Below, one piece after another: positions 24,222-33,252 of a stretch of 64,000 nt of DNA. Below the pieces are notes generated by a model. That model did not search any database. It had not been told where the DNA came from and saw only the letters and a program-made list of their open reading frames with translations. Source of the stretch: Chitinophagaceae bacterium (GTDB taxonomy: Bacteria; Bacteroidota; Bacteroidia; Chitinophagales; Chitinophagaceae); the NCBI GenBank assembly GCA_018335935.1, contig JAGXRG010000047.1:1-64000 (forward strand), read 5' to 3'. The number at the start of each line of letters is the position of its first letter. Position 1 is the first letter of the stretch. The translations under genes were made by a program, and so were the position numbers.

Positions 24222-25855
24222 ATGGTTTTTTTAAGAAAATATGTAGCGGTTTTTTTAGCTATTCTCTTATTGAGTTATTACTTAATTCTATCATGGGTTT
24301 TGCATAGAACAGGGTACGAGCATTCAGAATCATTATTCTTAGCAGAGAAAGCTCGTTTATTGTTTGAAGTAAAAAGCATACTTTATTAACCTTAGGTACT
24401 ACGTTTCCAACTATACCATATTTATCTACAGTTGTATTTTCTTTATTTGGATATCCCTTTGCACCTATTCTAGCATCAGCCACTTTTACTACATTAATCT
24501 TTTTTGTTATTGCACAAGATTTTGCAAAAACCAATATGCAAAGAAGATTTTTTATACCTATGTTGTGTTTAATATTCTTCTTACATCCTGGATTAATCTA
24601 TGCAGGAACAACAGGTAGAAGTGTAGCTGTTCAATTATTATTTTTCTTCCTTTTATTTAGAAGTTTGTTTATTTATTATAAAACTCAAACCACTTTCTCG
24701 TTATCAATGGCAAGTATTTACTTGACCTGTTTAATATTTTGCAACTTCAATTTCATTTGGCTAATTTTAGCCTTAGTTCCATTTGTATTATTAATTTCTT
24801 TAGAAGGATTAAAGCAATCAAAATACGGATCTCCGATTGTTCAATATTATGAATCTGTAAACAATCGTTCACAAAGAAGAAAACTTACTTTAAGAACTGT
24901 TGCTATTTATATCATTTTATTTTTGTTACCCATTGGCACAGTTTATTTGTTTAGATTATTAAACTCTTTACACGCTGGTAATCCTACATATTTTTTAACC
25001 AGTCAATATGCTAATTGGAGTATTACTGGAAACAATTCATTAGGTTCAATATTTTTAGGAGAAAATTTAGTGGGAAGAAATGTTCTTTCTCAAACTCAAA
25101 TTATATTTCAAGGTTATATATTGTTGTTGACTCCTTTAATGATTTATGTTTTTTATATTTTTAGAGGAAGGTTATATGAGTTGTTAACTTTAATAGCTCC
25201 TTTAATTTTTATTGGAATTTTATTACTCGATAACCAAATTTATTTAACCATTGAATACTACCTCATCTTTTTAGTGCTAGCACTTATTGGAGTGTATACT
25301 TATTCTGGTAAAAAGTTTGGTGTAAAAGCCATGTATCCATTTTTAATGCTAATTGCTTTAATTAACATTATTACTGGTATCATGTATTTTGAACGATCAA
25401 GTGATAGAGAAGAAAAGGCTTTTTTTGGAACATTAAAAAGTGCAGCTAAATGGAATGGTGAAAGAGCTTATTCTGAAGAGTATAAAATGGCTACTTATAT
25501 TAGTAATTTAATGAGCCGAGAAATTACTTTGAAAGAAAAGAATAAAATATTAATGGATGATGCTGCTGCATATGCTATAGTTGCCCAATTGCGTAAATTA
25601 GGCACTAATGTTATATTACCAGTAGACTTTAATTTTATTACTGTTGCTGAAAATCCAATGACTGAAGCCAAATATGTATGTGTTGCAAAAGAGTCAAATA
25701 GATTAAAAAGTTTTACTGTTTTAAACAGCTATAATCTGAATAAAATTGCAAAGCATGACGCTTTAGTAACTACAATGATGTTTGAAACTGAAAATTGGGC
25801 AGTCTATCGTTTAGATAAAATGGATCCTGATTTTATTACTTCTACAGTGCAATAA
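24222..25855 (+). pseudogene. Multi-pass membrane protein of the exopolysaccharide operon, interrupted by a frameshift
   Basis: An ATG at 24222 begins a frame that stops at 24387-24389 after 55 residues (TM helix VAVFLAILLLSYYLIL, then HSESLFLAEKARLLFEVK). The sequence continues without a gap in the -1 frame: KHTLLTLGTTFPTIPYL and on to 25855, about 545 residues in all. The shift must lie between 24368 and 24386. A run of five A at 24371-24375 is the simplest place for a lost base. The protein has roughly ten membrane helices and a soluble C-terminal tail, like a GT-C type transferase or flippase-like protein. It could be a true pseudogene, an assembly error or a -1 frameshift. If translated only from the internal ATG at 24536, a 439-residue protein results. 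Confidence 0.75.
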
Positions 25856-26843
25856 CTTTTACCACAAACTCCTTTAATAATTCTGCATCATTAGTATTGT
25901 TATCGTTTATACCAATACTTCTTAAATTATATTGATGTAATAGTAAAAGAATTTTTTCTACTCCCTCATACCTATAATTTTTAGAAGCTAGTAAATAATC
26001 TTTCATAAAGTAAGGGTTAATACCAAGTGATGCAGCAATGCTTTTATCGTCTCCACCATTAGCACTAAAAATTAAAAATACTTTACTAAAAAAGCTATAT
26101 AAAGAAGGTAGCACTAATTGAATGGGTGCAGCTTTTGGATTTTTTTCAAAATATTGAATTATTCTAATGGCCTTCGACAAATTCTTTTTAGCAATAGCAT
26201 CTTGCAATTCAAAAACATTATATTCTTTACTAACACCAACGTATTTTTCTATCACTTCATCGCTAATGGCATTAGTATCTTTTAAATTGACAGCAATTTT
26301 TTCAATTTCATTTTTTATTCTCGATAAATCATTGCCTATATTTTCACACAATAACAATGTAGCTTTTTGTGTAATGCTTAATTGATGTTGTTTAACTAAG
26401 CTATTAATCCATTCTGGTAATTGATTTTCGTATATTTTTTTGGTAGAAAAAAGCTCACCTTTTGTTTTAATTGTTTTTGCAAACTTTGTTCTAGCATCTA
26501 GCTTTTTTTCTTTATAACTCACTACAAGAAGTGTTGATGACAATGGATTTTCTATATAAGACTCCAATTGTTCTAAATCTTTCATTTGTTGTGCTTCTTT
26601 CAACAAAACCACCTGAACTTCTGAAAACATAGGATATCTTCTGCAAGCATTCACTACATCTGCCCAATGTGTATCTTTTCCATAAAAAATAGACAAATTA
26701 AAACTTGCTTCACTTTCTTTCAGAATTTGATGTTCGGCATAATTCATTATTTCATCTATAAAAAAGGGTTCTTCACCTTCAAGCCAATACACAGGCTTAA
26801 ATTTTTTCTTTTTTAAATCAGAAATAATAGATTCAACACTCAT
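25842..26843 (-). CDS. holA: DNA polymerase III subunit delta
   Basis: Delta opens the beta clamp within the clamp-loader complex. The 333-residue protein fits HolA: an N-terminal Rossmann-like ATPase fold with YWLEGEEPFFIDEIMNYAEHQIL, RRYPMFSEVQVVLLKEAQQM near residues 65-85, STLLVVSYKEKKLDARTKF, then LLCENIGNDLSRIKNEIEK and the GVSKEYNVFELQDAIA motif. It is convergent with, and overlaps by 14 bases, the membrane protein gene. A TATTTTTG box (26848-26855, minus strand) ends four bases before the ATG, suggesting a leaderless mRNA. Confidence 0.93.
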   Translation of the reverse strand: MSVESIISDLKKKKFKPVYWLEGEEPFFIDEIMNYAEHQILKESEASFNLSIFYGKDTHWADVVNACRRYPMFSEVQVVLLKEAQQMKDLEQLESYIENPLSSTLLVVSYKEKKLDARTKFAKTIKTKGELFSTKKIYENQLPEWINSLVKQHQLSITQKATLLLCENIGNDLSRIKNEIEKIAVNLKDTNAISDEVIEKYVGVSKEYNVFELQDAIAKKNLSKAIRIIQYFEKNPKAAPIQLVLPSLYSFFSKVFLIFSANGGDDKSIAASLGINPYFMKDYLLASKNYRYEGVEKILLLLHQYNLRSIGINDNNTNDAELLKEFVVKVIAL

Positions 26844-26847
26844 GAAA

Positions 26848-26855
26848 CAAAAATA
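26848..26855 (-). promoter_or_regulatory. -7 promoter box (TATTTTTG) of holA, leaderless spacing
   Basis: This is an exact TAnnTTTG match on the minus strand, ending four bases before the holA ATG. The transcription start would then fall on the start codon. No TTG is seen about 19 bases further upstream. Confidence 0.4.
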
Positions 26856-26871
26856 AGTAAACAGAACTCAG

Positions 26872-27585
26872 TTAAGCAGTAATTATGATATGTTCTTTTT
26901 TTAATAAGGGAAGATTTTTGAATCGAAGAATAATGTTAGCTACTACTTCAATATCTCTCTGGCAATAATCAACAATTTTTGGTAAGTTGTTTTCCTGATA
27001 ATATACAGTTTGCACCATGCTACCGTCAATATCTGTTTTACTAGTAGGAATATTCAAAGCATTGGCTAATAAATGTAATGAAGTGTAATTTTTGATGTCT
27101 CCAAACCTCCACCAATGTAAAGTGTCAAACATTTTTATTTCCCAAGGTTTGCGTTCATGTAACCATAAATATTCTGGCAAAGGCAAATTGTTGATGAGCA
27201 TTCTTCTGCAGATATAAGGAATATCAAACTCTTTAATATTATGACCACCATAAATAAAATCTCTATGGTGTTTGTAAAATTTATTACTTAGATCGCAAAA
27301 CTGTTTTAATACTTCAACTTCATTATCTCCAAATACACTCTTTATTTTAAAACATTGATGATCTTTTTCATCCTTATAAAAATATCCTGTACTAATGCAA
27401 ATAATTTTTCCAAATTCTGCTAAAATGCCTCCACGCATTTTCCAGCCTTCTTCATCAGTTAAATTTTCGGCTAATTTATTTTGATTTTTTTCTCTCCAAA
27501 GCTGCTGCCAGCAAGGATTTAATTCACTAAAACTAGCCGTTTGAGGAACTGTTTCAATATCAATTAACAATAAATTTGAAATCAT
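26872..27585 (-). CDS. PolB-like 3'-5' exonuclease (DEDDy superfamily)
   Basis: The 237-residue protein has three exonuclease motifs: Exo I LLLIDIETVP at residues 5-14, Exo II GGHNIKEFDIPYICRRML near 115-135, and Exo III DYCQRDIEVVANII near 205-220 with the Tyr four residues before the Asp. These place it in the DEDDy family of predicted 3'-5' exonucleases related to the exonuclease domain of DNA polymerase B. It probably trims DNA or RNA 3' ends. It lies 28 bases upstream of holA on the same strand, but holA has its own promoter box. Confidence 0.85.
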   Translation of the reverse strand: MISNLLLIDIETVPQTASFSELNPCWQQLWREKNQNKLAENLTDEEGWKMRGGILAEFGKIICISTGYFYKDEKDHQCFKIKSVFGDNEVEVLKQFCDLSNKFYKHHRDFIYGGHNIKEFDIPYICRRMLINNLPLPEYLWLHERKPWEIKMFDTLHWWRFGDIKNYTSLHLLANALNIPTSKTDIDGSMVQTVYYQENNLPKIVDYCQRDIEVVANIILRFKNLPLLKKEHIIITA

Positions 27586-27618
27586 TGGTTTAATATTGTA
27601 CTCTAAAATTAGAGAAAA

Positions 27619-28587
27619 ATGAATTACGTACCATCTGCAACAGCAAATCGCCCTACACCAAATAAGGATAATCGAAATACCATTTATGCCATTTTAGTAG
27701 GAATCATTTTATTATTATTAGGTTATATTATTTACGATAAATCTGAAGATAAAAAAGTAGCTGAAGTGTTAGAAACCACACAACAAAAAGTTGAAAATTT
27801 AGACAGTGCAAAAAATGTTTTGCAAGCAGAATTTGATGTGGCTACTATGAAGCTAGATACTTTAACTGCAAATAATGCACAATTAGAAGCGGCATTATCT
27901 GCTAAAAATTTAGAAATTACTCGCATTAAATCGAATATTAATACTTTACTTCAGCAAAAAAATATTTCTGCTGCCGATTTGAAAAAAGCACAAGAACTTA
28001 TTGCTGAATATAAAGGACAGGTAGATAATTTATTAGCAGAAGTAGCAAAATTAAAGAGTGAAAACAAAGAACTTACTGCAGCTAATTTACAGTTGAGTAC
28101 AGATAAAAGTGAATTGATTGTTGCCAAAGAACAACTAACAACTGAAAAGAAAAATTTAGAAGATAAAGTTGATGTGGCAACTACATTAAAAGCTTCAAAT
28201 TTTAATATTACTGCTATTAAAGTTCGTGGCGAAAAAGAAAAAGAAACCACTACAGCAAAACGTGCAGATTTATTTAGAATATCTTTTGTATTAGATGAAA
28301 ATAGAGTTGCTCCTTCTGGTGCTAAAACTATTTATGTGGTTGTTAAAAACCCCGATGGTTCTACCTCTGTTGCTGAAGGAAGTATTAAAACCCGTGATGG
28401 TGCAGAGATTAAGTACACCAATAAAGTAAATGTAAATTATGAGCAAGGCAAAGTGACTCCTGTAAGTTTCGATTGGAAATCAAATACAGATTTTGTTCCA
28501 GGAGATTATATTATTGAAGTATATCATAATGGATTTAAAATTGGAGAAGCTGTTAAAACACTTAAAAAAGGCGGATTATTTAGTTAA
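27619..28587 (+). CDS. Membrane-anchored coiled-coil protein with C-terminal beta-domain
   Basis: The 322-residue protein has one N-terminal membrane helix (TIYAILVGIILLLLGYIIY), an extracytoplasmic coiled coil of about 140 residues (heptads through KNVLQAEFDVATMKLDTL and KSELIVAKEQLTTEKK), and a beta-rich C-terminal domain of about 120 residues containing LFRISFVLDENRVAPSGAKT and GDYIIEVYHNGFKIGE. The family looks like an uncharacterised Bacteroidota envelope protein. I do not know its function. It is followed by a clear terminator at 28608-28639. Confidence 0.78.
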   Translation: MNYVPSATANRPTPNKDNRNTIYAILVGIILLLLGYIIYDKSEDKKVAEVLETTQQKVENLDSAKNVLQAEFDVATMKLDTLTANNAQLEAALSAKNLEITRIKSNINTLLQQKNISAADLKKAQELIAEYKGQVDNLLAEVAKLKSENKELTAANLQLSTDKSELIVAKEQLTTEKKNLEDKVDVATTLKASNFNITAIKVRGEKEKETTTAKRADLFRISFVLDENRVAPSGAKTIYVVVKNPDGSTSVAEGSIKTRDGAEIKYTNKVNVNYEQGKVTPVSFDWKSNTDFVPGDYIIEVYHNGFKIGEAVKTLKKGGLFS

Positions 28588-28607
28588 TGCTTACAATTTA
28601 AATTATC

Positions 28608-28639
28608 AAAGCCATAGTAATTTTTACTGTGGCTTTTTT
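28608..28639 (+). terminator. Rho-independent terminator after the coiled-coil membrane protein
   Basis: The stem AAAGCCAtAGTAA pairs with TTACTgTGGCTTT with one mismatch, and a T-run follows. It lies 20 bases after the stop. Confidence 0.82.
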
Positions 28640-28676
28640 ATTCCATATTATTTAAGGTGCTTTTCGTTTGTTCTTG

Positions 28677-28684
28677 TATTTTTG
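28677..28684 (+). promoter_or_regulatory. -7 promoter box (TATTTTTG) of the TetR gene
   Basis: This is an exact TAnnTTTG match ending four bases before the ATG at 28689, as for holA. The transcript would be leaderless, or translation would begin at the second Met (28704). Confidence 0.4.
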
Positions 28685-28688
28685 AAAC

Positions 28689-29288
28689 ATGGCTAGAATT
28701 AAAATGGCAAATAATAATCTCAGCAGAAAAGATATTATTATAGATAAAGCTGCTTCTTTATTTAAAGAAAAAGGTTTTAAGGCTACAAGTATGCGAGAAA
28801 TAGCTGATGTAGTTGGGGTAGAAGCTGCAAGTTTATATAATCATATTAAAAGCAAAAACGAGTTATTAAATATTATTTGTTTTGAAGTAGCAAACAGATA
28901 TGTTCAACAAATGGATGAGATTGAAAACATGAAAATGTCATCACTTCAAAAAGTAGAATTATTATTGAGGTATCATATCAATGGTATGATTCAGCATTTT
29001 GATGAAGTGTATGTAAGCGATAGAGAATGGAAACATTTAGATGCTCCTTTTTTAAATAATATGCAAAATCAAAGAAGAACATATCGCAAAAGATTTGCTG
29101 CAATTATTGATGAAGGAATAAAAAAGAAAGAAATTAAAAAAATAGATGCTCCAACTGCAGTATTAATTATGCTTCATGCTATAAGTGGTATTGAAAGTTG
29201 GCATAGAAGCACTAAAAAGATTAGTGGTAAAGAATTACAAGAAAATATGGTAGCCATTTTAATAGATGGATTAAAAAAATCGAAATAA
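28689..29288 (+). CDS. TetR/AcrR family regulator
   Basis: The 199-residue protein has an N-terminal TetR HTH domain (residues 10-60): ILDKAASLFKEKGFKATSMR-type pattern, EIADVVGVEAASLYNHI and KSKNELLNIICF. The C-terminal ligand-binding domain is all-helical (YRKRFAAIIDEGIKKKEIKK). The next gene, 14 bases downstream, encodes a PaaE-like reductase. In Bacteroidota, TetR regulators of this type often sit beside phenylacetate or CoA-dependent catabolic genes, so the pair is a plausible repressor and target. The operator is not visible. The start could be ATG 28704. Confidence 0.88.
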   Translation: MARIKMANNNLSRKDIIIDKAASLFKEKGFKATSMREIADVVGVEAASLYNHIKSKNELLNIICFEVANRYVQQMDEIENMKMSSLQKVELLLRYHINGMIQHFDEVYVSDREWKHLDAPFLNNMQNQRRTYRKRFAAIIDEGIKKKEIKKIDAPTAVLIMLHAISGIESWHRSTKKISGKELQENMVAILIDGLKKSK

Positions 29289-29301
29289 TATTTAGAGATT
29301 A

Positions 29302-30372
29302 ATGTCAGCTCATTTTTATACGTTAACGGTAAAAGATATCAATAAAGAAACTGCAGATTGTGTGTCAGTAAGTTTTCTAATCCCTAATGAATTAAAAGAA
29401 GTATTTGCTTTTCAACAAGGTCAGCACATTACAATTAAAAAAAATATTGCAGGAGAAGAAATAAGAAGAAACTACTCTTTATGTACTGCTCCTATAGAAG
29501 ATCAATATAGAATTGCTATTAAGAAAATAGATAGTGGTTTATTTTCAACATTTGCAAATGATCAATTGCAAGTAGGAGATCAGTTAGAAGTAATGCCCCC
29601 ATTAGGTAAATTCAATACTGCCCTGCATCCTTCTCATCAAAAAAAATATGTTGCATTTGCAGCTGGTAGTGGAATAACACCCATCATCTCAAACATTAAA
29701 ACTATTCTTTATACTGAACCTAAAAGTGAATGTGTTTTGGTGTATGGAAATAAATACACTAACTCTATTATTTTTAAAGAAGAATTAGAAGCATTAAAAA
29801 ATAAATTCTTAGGCAGATTGCAATTGATTCATGTACTCAGTAGAGAAAGAACAGAAACACCTATTAACAATGGTAGAATTGATGCAATAAAATTAGAACA
29901 GCTCAGCAAACTCATTCAATGGAAAAATATTGATGAATATTTTTTATGTGGCCCAGAAGAAATGATTGTTACCACTAAAGATTTTTTAGAAGACTTGGGT
30001 ATTGATAGAAAAAAAATCCATTTTGAATTATTTAATGCAACAGCAAAACCTAAAACAGTTTCAGCAACTACAACAGTTTCAAATGTAAAAAGTGTAATTA
30101 CTTTAATTAGTGATGGCAGAACTTTTGAAGTTGCAATGAATGTAAACGATAATTTATCTATTCTCGATGCTGCATTAAATGTAGTGGCCGATTTACCCTT
30201 TGCTTGTAAAGGTGGTGTGTGTTGTACCTGTAAAGCCAAGCTTATAGAAGGTAAAGTTGAAATGGATGTAAATTGGGGTTTGGAACAAGAAGAAGTAGAG
30301 CAAGGATATATACTCACTTGTCAAAGCCATCCCACAACTGAAAAAGTTGTTGTTGATTTTGATGTAAAATAA
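29302..30372 (+). CDS. PaaE-like ferredoxin/flavin reductase
   Basis: The 356-residue protein has the order FAD-binding domain (QGQHITIKK, then RRNYSLCTAP), NAD-binding domain (VAFAAGSGITPIISNIKT, CVLVYGNKY, EYFLCGPEEMI) and C-terminal 2Fe-2S ferredoxin (LPFACKGGVCCTCKAKLIEG with CxxxxCxxC, and a last Cys in ILTCQS). This matches PaaE, the reductase of the phenylacetyl-CoA epoxidase PaaABCDE. No paaABCD genes are in the window, so it may serve a different oxygenase or be a separated paa gene. Regulation by the adjacent TetR is likely. Confidence 0.85.
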   Translation: MSAHFYTLTVKDINKETADCVSVSFLIPNELKEVFAFQQGQHITIKKNIAGEEIRRNYSLCTAPIEDQYRIAIKKIDSGLFSTFANDQLQVGDQLEVMPPLGKFNTALHPSHQKKYVAFAAGSGITPIISNIKTILYTEPKSECVLVYGNKYTNSIIFKEELEALKNKFLGRLQLIHVLSRERTETPINNGRIDAIKLEQLSKLIQWKNIDEYFLCGPEEMIVTTKDFLEDLGIDRKKIHFELFNATAKPKTVSATTTVSNVKSVITLISDGRTFEVAMNVNDNLSILDAALNVVADLPFACKGGVCCTCKAKLIEGKVEMDVNWGLEQEEVEQGYILTCQSHPTTEKVVVDFDVK

Positions 30373-30450
30373 TTTCTAGTATTAAGTAGATAGTAGTAAG
30401 TCTTAAGATTTAATTTTTTCAACTAAAGACTTTTACCCAAAGACTCACAA

Positions 30451-31818
30451 ATGAACTTTCATAAAGCAAATCATATTTTTTTTATTGGTGTAGCTGGTAC
30501 TGGCATGAGTGCATTAGCACAGTATTGTAAGGGTATTGGTAAAAAAGTAAGTGGTAGTGATCGTTATTTTAATCAAAACGATATTGGTGAAACACAGCAA
30601 ATGCTAATAGACTATGGCATTGAATGTTTTGCTCAAGATGCTAGTGGTATTACTAGTTCTATTGATTTAATAGTTATTTCAACTGCAGTTGAAGAAAGCA
30701 ATATCGAAATTCAACAAGCATGTTTACTGAATATACCTATAATAAAAAGAAGTGAATTGCTGAATGAAATTAGTTCAACAAAAAAAACCATTGCAGTAGG
30801 TGGTACAAGTGGCAAAAGCACTACCACAGCTATGATATTTGATATATTGGAATTTTCTGGTCTTGAGCCAAGTATTATTTCTGGTGCAGGCTTAATTCGC
30901 TTACAAGAAAAAGGATTGATTGGTAATGCATTTGTTGGAAAAGGAGAATGGTTGGTAATTGAAGCAGATGAAAGTGATGGTAGTATTGTTTATTATAAAC
31001 CAGTAATTGGTTTGTTGTTGAATATTGATAAAGACCATAAAGAAATTGAGGAGTTATTTTCCATCTTTCAAACATTTAAAAACAATAGCCAAAAGTTTAT
31101 TGTTAATGCACATCAAAAAGCAACTCTTCAATTTTCACAAAACAACAATTACGATTTTTCTGTGGCTGAAAGTAATGTTGGATTTTGTGCAACAGATTTT
31201 GTGCAAGAAGGTTTTGAAATGAAGTTCAACATTAACAATGTTCCTTTTCAAATGAAATGCATTGGTGCACATAATATGGAAAATGCTTTAGCAGCAGTTG
31301 CAACAAGTGCTTTGTGTGGAGTTGGGCTTGAAACATCTGCTCAAGCTCTAAAAAATTATAAAGGCATTTATCGTCGAAATCAAATTTTAGGAAATAAGAA
31401 TGATGTTATAGTAATTGATGATTATGCCCACAATCCTGCAAAATGTGCTGCTGCTATAAAAGGAGTTCAGCCATTAACCAATAAAGTAGTTGCTTGGTTT
31501 CAACCACATGGATATGGACCCACTAAATTTTTAAGACATGATTTTGTGGATGAAATTTCTAAAGTATTACGTAAACAAGATGAAATTTGGATGAGTGAAA
31601 TTTTTTATGCCGGAGGAACAGCCATAAAAGATATTAGTGCTAATGATTTAATTAATGATTTAAACAAAAAAAACTGCAAAGCTTTTTTTGTTGAGGATAG
31701 AAATAATTTTATAAATGAAGTTAAATCTCATTTAGAAAAAAATACAGTGTTATTATTAATGGGGGCTAGAGATCCTAGTCTTGCAGATTTTGCTCAACAA
31801 GTTTTTGAAGAATTATAA
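30451..31818 (+). CDS. Mur ligase family protein, MurC/Mpl-like paralogue
   Basis: The 455-residue protein shows the MurC/Mpl layout: Rossmann N-domain HIFFIGVAGTGMSALAQYC, ATP P-loop AVGGTSGKSTTTAM near residue 112, ALAAVATSALCGVGLETSA with HNMEN in the linker, and the C-domain VIVIDDYAHNPAKC and FQPHGYGPTKFL. The P-loop differs from the GTHGKTTT of typical MurC and Mpl, and the His-His of DDYxHHP is His-Asn. It is not next to other mur genes. The likely reaction is ATP-dependent ligation of an amino acid or peptide to UDP-MurNAc, in biosynthesis or recycling; the substrate is uncertain. Confidence 0.8.
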   Translation: MNFHKANHIFFIGVAGTGMSALAQYCKGIGKKVSGSDRYFNQNDIGETQQMLIDYGIECFAQDASGITSSIDLIVISTAVEESNIEIQQACLLNIPIIKRSELLNEISSTKKTIAVGGTSGKSTTTAMIFDILEFSGLEPSIISGAGLIRLQEKGLIGNAFVGKGEWLVIEADESDGSIVYYKPVIGLLLNIDKDHKEIEELFSIFQTFKNNSQKFIVNAHQKATLQFSQNNNYDFSVAESNVGFCATDFVQEGFEMKFNINNVPFQMKCIGAHNMENALAAVATSALCGVGLETSAQALKNYKGIYRRNQILGNKNDVIVIDDYAHNPAKCAAAIKGVQPLTNKVVAWFQPHGYGPTKFLRHDFVDEISKVLRKQDEIWMSEIFYAGGTAIKDISANDLINDLNKKNCKAFFVEDRNNFINEVKSHLEKNTVLLLMGARDPSLADFAQQVFEEL

Positions 31819-31827
31819 GAATTGATA

Positions 31828-32295
31828 ATGGAGTATAATGATGAATATTTTATGCAGCATGCTTTAAAACAAGCCCAGCTTGCTTTTGAAGAAGATGAAG
31901 TGCCTATAGGTGCTGTGGTTGTGATGAATAATAAAATAATTGCAAAAGCTTATAATCAAGTAGAAAAATTAAACGATGCCACTGCACATGCAGAAATTTT
32001 GGCTTTAACTACAGCATTTAGTGCAATGGGTTCAAAGTATTTACCAGAAGCTTGTTTGTATGTAACTGTCGAGCCTTGTTTAATGTGTACAGGTGCTTTG
32101 TATTGGAGTAAAATTAAAAGAATTGTTTATGGTGCAAGTGATGTAAAAAGTGGAGGACTCAGATTTTTTGTTGATGAAGATGGATTAATAAAACCTGAAG
32201 TTTGGCCTTTTCATCCCAAAGCAGAATTAGTAAAAGGAATCATGGAAAAAGAATGTGCTGATTTAATGAAACTGTTTTTTAAAAACAAAAGATAA
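31828..32295 (+). CDS. tadA: tRNA-adenosine deaminase-type nucleoside deaminase
   Basis: The 155-residue cytidine-deaminase-fold protein has the zinc motifs DATAHAEILAL (HAE with catalytic Glu) and TVEPCLMCTGALYWS (PCxxC). Length and N-terminus (MQHALKQAQLAFEEDEVPIGAVV) match TadA, which makes inosine at tRNA position 34. A TTG six bases upstream also keeps the frame open; the ATG at 31828 is preferred. It follows the Mur ligase gene by 9 bases, so they are probably co-transcribed. Confidence 0.85.
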   Translation: MEYNDEYFMQHALKQAQLAFEEDEVPIGAVVVMNNKIIAKAYNQVEKLNDATAHAEILALTTAFSAMGSKYLPEACLYVTVEPCLMCTGALYWSKIKRIVYGASDVKSGGLRFFVDEDGLIKPEVWPFHPKAELVKGIMEKECADLMKLFFKNKR

Positions 32296-32355
32296 ATTTT
32301 TCTTTCAGTAGAATATACAATGAGCTTTAGTGTAAAGCATTTATTTTAGCATATC

Positions 32356-33252
32356 ATGTGGCAAAACTTATTGCAAGAAATTAGTGATGGCAACATCAAA
32401 TCATTAGCTAGAACCATTTCATTGGTTGAAAATGAAGTGGATGGTTATTTTGATTTTTTACAAACACTTCCAACTACATCAACTCCAATTATTGGTATAA
32501 CTGGCCCACCTGGAGCAGGTAAAAGCACTTTGGTTGATACTATTATTGAGCAATTGGTTCAACAAAATAAAAAGGTTGCAGTGGTTTGTGTAGATCCTTC
32601 ATCTCCCTTTAATCTTGGGGCTTTATTAGGCGATAGAATTAGAATGAGCAATTGGTATAATCATCCCAATGTATTTATTCGTTCACTAGCTACGCGTGGA
32701 AGTTTGGGTGGATTGCATCCGAAAATTATTGAAATAACTGATGTGCTAAAAGCTGCTCCTTTTGATTATATTATTGTTGAAACTGTAGGTGTTGGACAAA
32801 GTGAAATAGAAATTGCAGGATTAGCAGATATTACAGCAGTTGTTCTTGTACCTGAAGCTGGAGATGAAATACAAACCATGAAAGCCGGATTAATGGAAAT
32901 TGCAGATATATTTATTGTAAACAAATCTGACAGACCCGATGCAGATGCTTTTGTAAGTAATTTAAAACAAATGCTAGCACCCACATTTCATTTACATCAA
33001 CAAGAAATACCAATTTTAAAAACAGTGGCTACGAATAAAGTTGGTTTAGAGGAAGTAGTAAAAATCTTTCAAACCATTAGCGAAAAAACTAACGACAAGA
33101 AATCTTGGTTGCTTACTGAAAAAGCATTTCATATCATTCAGCAGTTTAGAATGAAACCTTTCAATAAGTTAAAAATGAAAGAAGAAATTGAAGAAGAAAA
33201 CAAGAATAAAAGTTTTAATTTGTATCAATACATAAAAAAATATATCTCATGA
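32356..33252 (+). CDS. meaB: Methylmalonyl-CoA mutase-associated GTPase MeaB/ArgK family
   Basis: The 298-residue P-loop protein protects or reactivates B12-dependent mutases by GTP hydrolysis. Visible motifs are GITGPPGAGKSTLVD (Walker A, about residues 48-62), CVDPSSPFNLGALLGDRIRM, RSLATRGSLGGLHP, IIVETVGVGQSEIEIAGLAD, and FIVNKSDRPDAD. These are all hallmarks of the family. No mutase gene is in the window. Its stop overlaps the start of the CDGSH gene by four bases (ATGA), showing coupling. Confidence 0.9.
   Translation: MWQNLLQEISDGNIKSLARTISLVENEVDGYFDFLQTLPTTSTPIIGITGPPGAGKSTLVDTIIEQLVQQNKKVAVVCVDPSSPFNLGALLGDRIRMSNWYNHPNVFIRSLATRGSLGGLHPKIIEITDVLKAAPFDYIIVETVGVGQSEIEIAGLADITAVVLVPEAGDEIQTMKAGLMEIADIFIVNKSDRPDADAFVSNLKQMLAPTFHLHQQEIPILKTVATNKVGLEEVVKIFQTISEKTNDKKSWLLTEKAFHIIQQFRMKPFNKLKMKEEIEEENKNKSFNLYQYIKKYIS

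Noticed and set aside
24365-24389. Canonical -1 programmed frameshift heptamer
   Set aside because: The sequence A AAA AGC does not match X XXY YYZ, and no downstream stem or upstream Shine-Dalgarno was obvious. I leave it as possible but unsupported.
24536-25855. Complete gene starting at ATG 24536
   Set aside because: The same frame codes membrane protein sequence upstream back to 24368, and the missing N-terminus is found in another frame from 24222. It is one gene with a frameshift.
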